A stretch of 64,000 nt of DNA from Thermotogota bacterium (GTDB lineage Bacteria; Thermotogota; Thermotogae; Thermotogales; DSM-5069): contig JAKPGA010000069.1 in assembly GCA_029551145.1 (NCBI GenBank), positions 1 through 64,000 on the forward strand, in the 5' to 3' direction. Below the pieces are notes generated by a model, which ran no database searches, had not been told where the DNA came from, and saw nothing but the letters and a program-made list of their open reading frames with translations. Positions 54,428-61,004 of this stretch are shown piece by piece; the stretch's first letter is position 1, and each line of letters opens with the position of its first letter. The translations under genes were made by a program, and so were the position numbers.

Positions 54428-55223
54428 AAAATTGACATCTTATCTACGTCAGGACCATTGGCCAACCATATGGTGCCCTGGATGTGGAAACGGAATAATA
54501 CTGAAGGCCTTTTTGCAGGCGGTCGACAATCTTGGTATAAAACCTGAACGAATGGCTGTGGTGTCGGGTATAGGTTGTTCATCGAGAGCCACTGGCTATA
54601 TAGATTTCAATACGCTACACACTTTACACGGAAGGGCTATTGCATTTGCAACGGGTGTAAAACTCTCAAAACCAGATTTTCAGGTTGCGGTGCTCGGTGG
54701 TGACGGTGACATTCTCGCCATAGGTGGAAACCATTTCATTCACGCTTGTCGCCGCAACATAGACATCACAATAGTTGTTTTCAACAACATGATATACGGT
54801 ATGACGGGTGGTCAGAATTCCCCTACCACTCCATTTGAAAAAGTCGCCTCGACAACGCCCTATGGTAATATCGAGAAACCATTTGATGTCGTTAAGATGG
54901 CCGTCGCTGCGGGTGCTACCTACGTTGCAAGGGCGACCGTTTACCATTATCCACTATTGGTTCGCTACATATCGAAGGCCTTGAGTCACAGAGGTACGGC
55001 AGTTGTGGAAGCCGTTACAAACTGTCATACGTATTATGGGAGATACAACAGAATTGGCGATGCCCCACAGATGATCGACTATTTCAAGAAAAACAGCATC
55101 ATGTTGGATAAAGCCAAGAGCATGCCTGAAGCAGAACTCAAAGATAAGATAGTCATAGGAGAATTCCACGAAGAAGATAGACCCACCTTTCAGGATCTTT
55201 ACAAAGCGGCAACATTGCATTGA
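54417..55223 (+). CDS. 2-oxoacid:ferredoxin oxidoreductase beta subunit (KorB-like)
   Basis: 268 residues from TTG 54417 (GGAGGTGA five bases upstream), overlapping the deaminase end by 11 bp. TPP-binding subunit: WCPGCGNGIILKAF, VVSGIGCSSRATGY and LGGDGDILAIGGNHFIHACRRNIDITIVVFNNMIYGMTGGQNSPTTP (the GDG...N TPP motif). The four-subunit enzymes oxidise 2-oxoglutarate or branched oxoacids with CoA to acyl-CoA and reduced ferredoxin. The gamma subunit follows; alpha and delta subunits are not in this window. Confidence 0.9.
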   Translation: MKVEKLTSYLRQDHWPTIWCPGCGNGIILKAFLQAVDNLGIKPERMAVVSGIGCSSRATGYIDFNTLHTLHGRAIAFATGVKLSKPDFQVAVLGGDGDILAIGGNHFIHACRRNIDITIVVFNNMIYGMTGGQNSPTTPFEKVASTTPYGNIEKPFDVVKMAVAAGATYVARATVYHYPLLVRYISKALSHRGTAVVEAVTNCHTYYGRYNRIGDAPQMIDYFKKNSIMLDKAKSMPEAELKDKIVIGEFHEEDRPTFQDLYKAATLH

Positions 55224-55237
55224 AGGAGGTGCACCAC

Positions 55238-55837
55238 TTGAGAATCAACGACCCTTTGAGTGTGAGAGTAGCAGGAATCGGTGGTCAAGGGAATATACTC
55301 GCTGGGAAACTGCTTGCGCAGGCAGCAGTTTTCGACGGAAAATACGTAGTTCAGACACAGCTCTACGGTGCTCAAGTAAGAGGTGGTATAAGCCACTGTG
55401 ACATCATAGTTTGTGATGAGTGGATAGATTTTCTCGAACCTTCTCAATTCGACATAATGTACATAATGCATCTGGATGCGCTGAAAGCATATCAGAAATT
55501 TCTAAGGCCAAATGGAGTCATCCTCATGGATTCAACGTTTGGTGAGATTTCACCACAGAGTCTCCACAGGACCAGAAAGATCCTGCTGATTCCACTTGAA
55601 AAACTCGCAATAGAGAAGTTCGAAACGCCCATTGTTAGTAACATGATAGGTCTTGGAGCTCTGGTGAAAGCCACTCAGATCGTCACGCTGAATTCTTTGA
55701 TCAAATCTGTCTATGAACTGGTTTCTGAGAAGTACACGAAGATGAACATAGAGGCGATCAAATATGGCTACGAGACAACTAATAAGGAATTCAAGATCAG
55801 AGCCGAACAAAAGGTCAAAACGGTTGGCTTCGAATAA
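55238..55837 (+). CDS. 2-oxoacid:ferredoxin oxidoreductase gamma subunit
   Basis: 199 residues from TTG 55238 with AAGGAGGTG six bases upstream (the track start 55220 places the ribosome site inside the gene). VRVAGIGGQGNILAGKLLAQAAVFDGKYVVQTQLYGAQVRGGISHCDIIV is the classic gamma opening. Pairs with the beta subunit. Confidence 0.92.
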   Translation: MRINDPLSVRVAGIGGQGNILAGKLLAQAAVFDGKYVVQTQLYGAQVRGGISHCDIIVCDEWIDFLEPSQFDIMYIMHLDALKAYQKFLRPNGVILMDSTFGEISPQSLHRTRKILLIPLEKLAIEKFETPIVSNMIGLGALVKATQIVTLNSLIKSVYELVSEKYTKMNIEAIKYGYETTNKEFKIRAEQKVKTVGFE

Positions 55838-56282
55838 CCTTTTTGATTCTTTTAGAAACGCAGTTGTGGGCCTTGTAGAGGCCTTAAAACGTGAAAGGAA
55901 TCTTAAAGTACATTTTCTCATAGGAACTGTGGTTCTTGTCAGTTCGTATTTTCTTGATATCTCGAGTGGTGAAATGCTTTGGTTAACATTTGCTGTCTTC
56001 TCTGTGATCGGCATGGAATTGATAAATACTATGGTTGAGGGAATGATGGATGTTTACAGTGAAAATCACGATCCACGCATCAAGTTCGTCAAAGATGTTG
56101 CAGCCGGGATAGTTTTGTGGTATTCTTTATTCGCAGTGGTTGTTGGTCTTATAGTTCTTGGGCGAGCCTTGTTCAATTGGAAAGCCGATTTGGGGAGATT
56201 TCTTGCGTTGTTGTATGTTGTTTTCTTCCCAATAATTGTTTTGGGTGGAGGGTTGAAGAGGCGTGGCAAACGCAAAGATTAG
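55824..56282 (+). CDS. dgkA: Diacylglycerol kinase family protein (undecaprenol/DAG kinase)
   Basis: 152 residues from TTG 55824, preceded by AAAAGGTC seven bases upstream; the track start at 55764 lies deep inside the gamma subunit gene. NLFDSFRNAVVGLVEALKRERNLKVH, GMELINTMVEGMMDVYS and KFVKDVAAGIVLWYSL are DgkA motifs. Three core membrane segments plus an extra C-terminal one (FLALLYVVFFPIIVLGGG). Gram-positive homologues phosphorylate undecaprenol. Overlaps cheB by 20 bp. Confidence 0.87.
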   Translation: MASNNLFDSFRNAVVGLVEALKRERNLKVHFLIGTVVLVSSYFLDISSGEMLWLTFAVFSVIGMELINTMVEGMMDVYSENHDPRIKFVKDVAAGIVLWYSLFAVVVGLIVLGRALFNWKADLGRFLALLYVVFFPIIVLGGGLKRRGKRKD

Positions 56283-57303
56283 CGTGGTGGTTGTCGATGA
56301 TTCGGCTTTCATGAGAATGGTTCTCAAAGATATCATCGATAGTCAGCCAGATATGCAGGTAGTCGGTATAGCAAAAGATGGTTTGGAGGCACTCCAGATC
56401 ATTCAAGCAAAGAAACCAGATGTTGTCACGCTCGATGTGGAAATGCCCAAGATGAATGGCATAGAAACTCTGAAGAATATCATGGCGAAGTTTCCCACGC
56501 GTGTCATCATGGTGAGCAGTCTTACCGAGGAAGGTGCAGATATCACAATTACAGCACTTTCAATAGGGGCCGTTGATTTTCTGACAAAACCTGCCGGATC
56601 TACATCTCTGAGCTTCAGAGAAGTCGCAGACATCTTGGTTCAGAAAATAAGAACCGCTTCTTCCATTGATCCATCCAGATTGATCGCAAAGTCTTCCCCA
56701 TCAAAAGTTGTAGCTGGTCCGAGAAAGGTTTCTGCCTTTGAAAAAGCTATCGTAATAGGCGCATCAACAGGAGGTCCAAGATCGCTCGATCAGATTATCC
56801 CGGCGCTGCCAAAAGATTTTCCAGCGCCTATCTTTTTAGTTCAGCACATGCCTCCCATGTTCACAAAATCTCTCGCGATGCGCTTGAATTCTCTTTCGAG
56901 TGTTCAAGTCAAAGAGGCTGAAGATTCCGAAGTTGTTAAAAAGGGTACCGTCTATGTCGCTCCAGGTGATTATCACATGGGTGTAAAGATTGAAGGCAGT
57001 GTGATCAAGATTTTGCTGGATCGATCCGAAAAGATAAACAACGTTAGACCTGCTGTTGATTTCACTCTCATGAAAGTTGCAGAGATTTACAAAGGTAACA
57101 CCGTGGGAGTTATACTCACAGGCATGGGGAGAGATGGTGCGAAAGGCGCTTTCAAGGTAAAATATTATTCTGGTAAGATAATAGCTGAGGACGAGTCAAC
57201 CTGTGTTGTCTATGGTATGCCAAAGGCCGTTGTGGAAGAAGGATACGCAGATTTTGTTCTACCTGCTCACAAGATACCAGAAAAGCTTGTTGAACTTGTA
57301 TAA
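56263..57303 (+). CDS. cheB: Chemotaxis response regulator protein-glutamate methylesterase CheB
   Basis: 346 residues, GTG start. Receiver domain with VVVDDSAFMRM, phospho-acceptor Asp in VTLDVEMPKMNG, and the AxxxGAVDFLTKP segment; linker; then methylesterase with IGASTGGPRS (catalytic Ser), VQHMPPMFT (His) and GVILTGMGRDGAKG (Asp region). Removes methyl groups from chemoreceptors. No other che gene is near; it is embedded among housekeeping genes. Confidence 0.96.
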   Translation: MANAKISVVVVDDSAFMRMVLKDIIDSQPDMQVVGIAKDGLEALQIIQAKKPDVVTLDVEMPKMNGIETLKNIMAKFPTRVIMVSSLTEEGADITITALSIGAVDFLTKPAGSTSLSFREVADILVQKIRTASSIDPSRLIAKSSPSKVVAGPRKVSAFEKAIVIGASTGGPRSLDQIIPALPKDFPAPIFLVQHMPPMFTKSLAMRLNSLSSVQVKEAEDSEVVKKGTVYVAPGDYHMGVKIEGSVIKILLDRSEKINNVRPAVDFTLMKVAEIYKGNTVGVILTGMGRDGAKGAFKVKYYSGKIIAEDESTCVVYGMPKAVVEEGYADFVLPAHKIPEKLVELV

Positions 57304-57320
57304 AAAAAGGGGAGATGAGA

Positions 57321-58142
57321 GTGAAAAGATTTTCTATCCTGTTTTCTCTTTTTCTTCTGTCCGTGGTGATCTTTGGGGGGTATCTAACCGTATCTTATGT
57401 GATTCAACCCGGTGATAATCTGTACGACATTGCCAAGAAGTTCAAAGTTTCTCCATCTACGATTCTTGACTGGAACAATCTGTCAAATCCGCTGAAATTA
57501 AAAACCGGACAACAAATTGTGATTCCACAACCAGAAGGTTTCATTTACACTGTAAAACAAGGAGACAGCCTTTACACGATTGCACGTATGTTTTTCACGG
57601 TAGTCAGTGATATCATGTTAGCCAATGAATTGAGTAGCGACTTCATAAGACCTGGTCAAAAACTGTTCATACCACAAAAGAGTGTTGGGAAAGCCTTTAA
57701 TACTGAGAAGGGATATATCTGGCCGGTCTATGGAGTGATCTCCTCACCTTATGGCTGGCGTATTCATCCGGTAACTAAGCAGATGTCGTTCCACTCCGGA
57801 CTCGACATAGCGGCACCAGAAGGAACACCCATCTTTTCCTCGACTTCAGGTACGGTGTCCTTTACAGGGGAAAAGTCTGGATACGGCCTTATGGTCGAAG
57901 TGAAATCGGGCAACAATATCATTCGGTATGGTCATCTTTCAAAGATCACTGTGTACGTTGGTCAGAGAGTGGAGAGAGGCACTCTGGTGGGAAGGGTAGG
58001 GAGTACGGGTGTGAGTACAGGCCCTCATTTGCACTTTGAAGTACTTGCGAACAGCGAGACTGTCAATCCTCTTGCTTTGCTGCCGTCCTCGAGCAAAGTC
58101 TACGTTCTAAAAGAAGGGGTGGAGGCGGCAGGTGGAGAGTGA
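57321..58142 (+). CDS. LysM-M23 peptidoglycan endopeptidase (exported)
   Basis: 273 residues from GTG 57321 (GGGGAG six bases upstream; ATG 57315 abuts that site). Signal anchor/peptide KRFSILFSLFLLSVVIFGGYL; two LysM repeats (VIQPGDNLYDIAKKFKV ... and YTVKQGDSLYTIARMFF); M23 domain with SPYGWRIHPVTKQMSFHSGLDIAA (HxxxD) and GPHLHFEV (HxH). Binds and cuts peptidoglycan. Its TGA is adjacent to the opposite TGA of the lipase (shared TGATCA). Confidence 0.93.
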   Translation: MKRFSILFSLFLLSVVIFGGYLTVSYVIQPGDNLYDIAKKFKVSPSTILDWNNLSNPLKLKTGQQIVIPQPEGFIYTVKQGDSLYTIARMFFTVVSDIMLANELSSDFIRPGQKLFIPQKSVGKAFNTEKGYIWPVYGVISSPYGWRIHPVTKQMSFHSGLDIAAPEGTPIFSSTSGTVSFTGEKSGYGLMVEVKSGNNIIRYGHLSKITVYVGQRVERGTLVGRVGSTGVSTGPHLHFEVLANSETVNPLALLPSSSKVYVLKEGVEAAGGE

Positions 58143-58898
58143 TCAATGTTTTTTTATCCAGTCGATCAAGTCCTTCATGAAGATCGGACCGTTTTTTTCG
58201 TCCTCGAACAGTTCGTGAAAGCTACCTTTGTACACCTTCAGAGTCTTATCTGGTGAGCTGATCAAATCAAAAAGTTGTTTTCCGCCTTCTGGAAATGTGA
58301 TCGAATCTTTCTCACCAAGCGCTACAAGACAAGGGACACTTATTTTGTTTGCTTCCTTCAGAGCAACTCTTGAATTGACAAACATGTCATGAGCAAGTTT
58401 TGCGCTGATCTTTTTATGTACTAACGGATCTTTAACGTATCTTTTCACAGCATCTTTGTTTGTCGAGAGGTTATTTGGATCTATACCGTTGTCAAAGGTG
58501 AGCCTTGGTGCTACCAGTGAAAAAAAAGATGCAACAAATCTCAACAAGGAATTGTCCTTTGACAGCCTTAAAGCAGGTGAAGTGACTACTAATCCACGCA
58601 GATTTTCTCTCAGTTCAGCATACCTGACCGCGATGAGCCCACCCAGACTGTGACCCATCAGAAAGGAATTTGGATGTGATTCAAGCAATCTATCAAGAAA
58701 GTCAAAGATCTCCTCGAAGGTTGCATGTCCTCTTTTTCCTGAGCTTTCACCATGGCCCGGCAGATCAAAAAGGATCAAGCCATAATCTTCTTTCTGAAGA
58801 AGTTCTGAAAGCCACAGATACCTTTTTGAGTGTTCTCCCAAACCATGAACAAGTATTACGTGCCCCTTCCTACCTTGAAACTCTTTTATCCACAACAT
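58143..58898 (-). CDS. Alpha/beta hydrolase, monoacylglycerol lipase-like
   Basis: 251 residues from ATG 58898 (GGTGGAGG nine bases upstream; track start 58952 is further inside rnr). Serine hydrolase layout: HVILVHGLGEHSKRYLWL (oxyanion region), FLMGHSLGGLIAVRYA (nucleophile GHSLG), ALGEKDSITFPEGG (Asp) and YKGSFHELFED (His). Closest in style to bacterial monoacylglycerol lipase/lysophospholipase. Overlaps the end of RNase R by 29 bp. Confidence 0.9.
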   Translation of the reverse strand: MLWIKEFQGRKGHVILVHGLGEHSKRYLWLSELLQKEDYGLILFDLPGHGESSGKRGHATFEEIFDFLDRLLESHPNSFLMGHSLGGLIAVRYAELRENLRGLVVTSPALRLSKDNSLLRFVASFFSLVAPRLTFDNGIDPNNLSTNKDAVKRYVKDPLVHKKISAKLAHDMFVNSRVALKEANKISVPCLVALGEKDSITFPEGGKQLFDLISSPDKTLKVYKGSFHELFEDEKNGPIFMKDLIDWIKKH

Positions 58899-60996
58899 TG
58901 TTCTCATCCTCCACCAATTCAAAATCCACTTCACCAGAGATCTTGTTAGCATTCGTTACCCTTGCTTTTATCACATCACCAATCTTGAATGTTCGCCCAC
59001 TTCTTTCGCCAATCAGAATGTTCTTCTTCTCGTCGTAATTATAGTAATCACTCAACGTAGATATATGTATCAAGCCAGATATAAGTTTGTCAGGGATTTC
59101 AACAAACAGTCCAAATCTTGCCACGTTAGTAACTACGACATCAAATACCTTGCCCATGTATCTGCTTATGTACTCGACCTTCTTTATACTGATCAAGTCC
59201 CATTCTGCCTCGTCTGCCACTCTTTCACGTTTACTGCAATGCTCTGCGATCTTTGGAAGCAATTGTGAATACATCTCAATTTGCTCCGATTTGAACTTGC
59301 CACCCTGTTTGACGTACAGCTTCAAAAGTCTATGTACCATAAGGTCTGGGTATCTTCTGATCGGCGACGTGAAATGAGTGTAAGCAAAAGACGCGAGACC
59401 AAAATGGCCAACGTTGTAGGCAGAGTAAATCGCACGCTTCATTGAGCGCACAAGTAATTTCTCAACGCTTGATCTCAAAGGATGATCCTTAACAGCTTCC
59501 AATACTTTTTGCAGAATGCTTGGATGAACTGTTTTGGGGAACTTTATCTTCAATCCCAGTGCCTCGACATATTCTCTGAGCTGAAGCAGAACCTCAGGAT
59601 CAGGTTGTTCATGTATTCTGTAAACGAAAGGCAGTCCGGCGTTGTGAAAAATCTCAGCTACTGTTTCATTAGCCTTTATCATGAACTCTTCGATTAGGAT
59701 CTCCGCTTCACCTCTTTTGCGTGGAACTATATCAACAACGTGTCCTTTGCTGTCTGTTATCACATCAACTTCTCCACCTTCCACGTCCAGTATCGCACCT
59801 CTTCGCCTTCTGTTCTCTCTAAGGATCTTGGACAGGTCACGCATCAAATCGAGTGAATGGCATATCTTTTTTCCCAATTTCGCTTGAGCGAGTTTGTCAC
59901 CTGCAAAATACTCATTCACCAGTGTATAGGTGAGACGCTTCTTACTCTTTATCACACTCGGTGCTATTTCATAATCTATGGTGTTCCCTTCACGATCGAT
60001 GGTCATCTGAACGGTAAATGTGAGTCTGTCTTCGCCTTCTACTAAGCTGCACAAATTGTTAGACAATTTGAAAGGCAGCATCGGAATGACTTTGTCCAGT
60101 AGATAAACACTCGTACCTCTTGAAAATGCTTCTCTGTCAACTGCAGAACCTTCTTTTACATAATGAGATACATCGGCAATATGTATGGACAAGAGATATT
60201 TACTTTTGGAAAGCTTTTTGATCGAAACTGCATCGTCAAAATCCTTAGCATCCTCGCCATCTATGGTGAACACGATCTGATCTGTGAAGTTCTTTCTGTC
60301 CTTTTTTTCCTCGTCCAATACTCTGTCTGGCAGACCTTGAATTTCTTCAATGACTTGCGAAGGGAACTCATCTCTCAATCCATGCTTGGCTACAACACTT
60401 GGGATGTCAATTGCAGGGTCATCAATATCACCGAGTACGCTCACAATCTCAGCTTCGGGGTATCTGCCGTGGGTCGGCCATTTGGTGATCTTTGCTATCA
60501 CTTTTTGTCCTGGCCTCGCACCGTGTATAGATTCCACAGGCACATAAAAATCGTACACGATCTTTGAGTCATCTGGTACCACATAGGACAGCGATCTTTT
60601 GAGCTGAAGAACGCCGACAATCTTTTCTCTGCCACGTTCCAAAACCTTTACCACTCTGCCCATAGGTAGGTTTCTCCATCTACCCATTATTTCAACCAAT
60701 ACCTTGTCACCATGGATGGCACCATTTGTACTGTCAAGGGGTACGGCTACCTCTTTGCTGTTTTCAGTCATGACAAATGCCATGTTGCCCCTTCTTGTGA
60801 ACTCTATTGTGCCAACGATCAAATCTTCACCGATCTTTCGATATCGGCCCCTGCCGTCTCTGACAATTATTCCTTCTTTGATAAACTCATTCAATACGGT
60901 CTTCACCTGTTTTCTCTGATTCTTATTCTTTACACCAAGGAGCTTGAGAATCTCCTTTTGCGTCAATTTCACATCTTCAGCAAAAATCTGTTCCAT
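58870..60996 (-). CDS. rnr: Ribonuclease R
   Basis: 708 residues from ATG 60996 (GAGG six bases upstream; the alternative is GTG 61029 with GGGGAGG only three bases away). Order: winged-helix N-terminus (LTQKEILKLLGVKNKNQRKQVKTVLNEFI), cold-shock domains, RNB catalytic domain with FTIDGEDAKDFDDAVSI, and a C-terminal S1 domain (GKVFDVVVTNVARFGLFVEIPDKLISGLIHISTL). Processive 3'-5' exonuclease for structured RNA; in other bacteria it acts with tmRNA on non-stop mRNAs, and ssrA is at the other end of this window. Confidence 0.96.
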   Translation of the reverse strand: MEQIFAEDVKLTQKEILKLLGVKNKNQRKQVKTVLNEFIKEGIIVRDGRGRYRKIGEDLIVGTIEFTRRGNMAFVMTENSKEVAVPLDSTNGAIHGDKVLVEIMGRWRNLPMGRVVKVLERGREKIVGVLQLKRSLSYVVPDDSKIVYDFYVPVESIHGARPGQKVIAKITKWPTHGRYPEAEIVSVLGDIDDPAIDIPSVVAKHGLRDEFPSQVIEEIQGLPDRVLDEEKKDRKNFTDQIVFTIDGEDAKDFDDAVSIKKLSKSKYLLSIHIADVSHYVKEGSAVDREAFSRGTSVYLLDKVIPMLPFKLSNNLCSLVEGEDRLTFTVQMTIDREGNTIDYEIAPSVIKSKKRLTYTLVNEYFAGDKLAQAKLGKKICHSLDLMRDLSKILRENRRRRGAILDVEGGEVDVITDSKGHVVDIVPRKRGEAEILIEEFMIKANETVAEIFHNAGLPFVYRIHEQPDPEVLLQLREYVEALGLKIKFPKTVHPSILQKVLEAVKDHPLRSSVEKLLVRSMKRAIYSAYNVGHFGLASFAYTHFTSPIRRYPDLMVHRLLKLYVKQGGKFKSEQIEMYSQLLPKIAEHCSKRERVADEAEWDLISIKKVEYISRYMGKVFDVVVTNVARFGLFVEIPDKLISGLIHISTLSDYYNYDEKKNILIGERSGRTFKIGDVIKARVTNANKISGEVDFELVEDENNVVDKRVSR

Positions 60997-61004
60997 CCTT
61001 TTCC

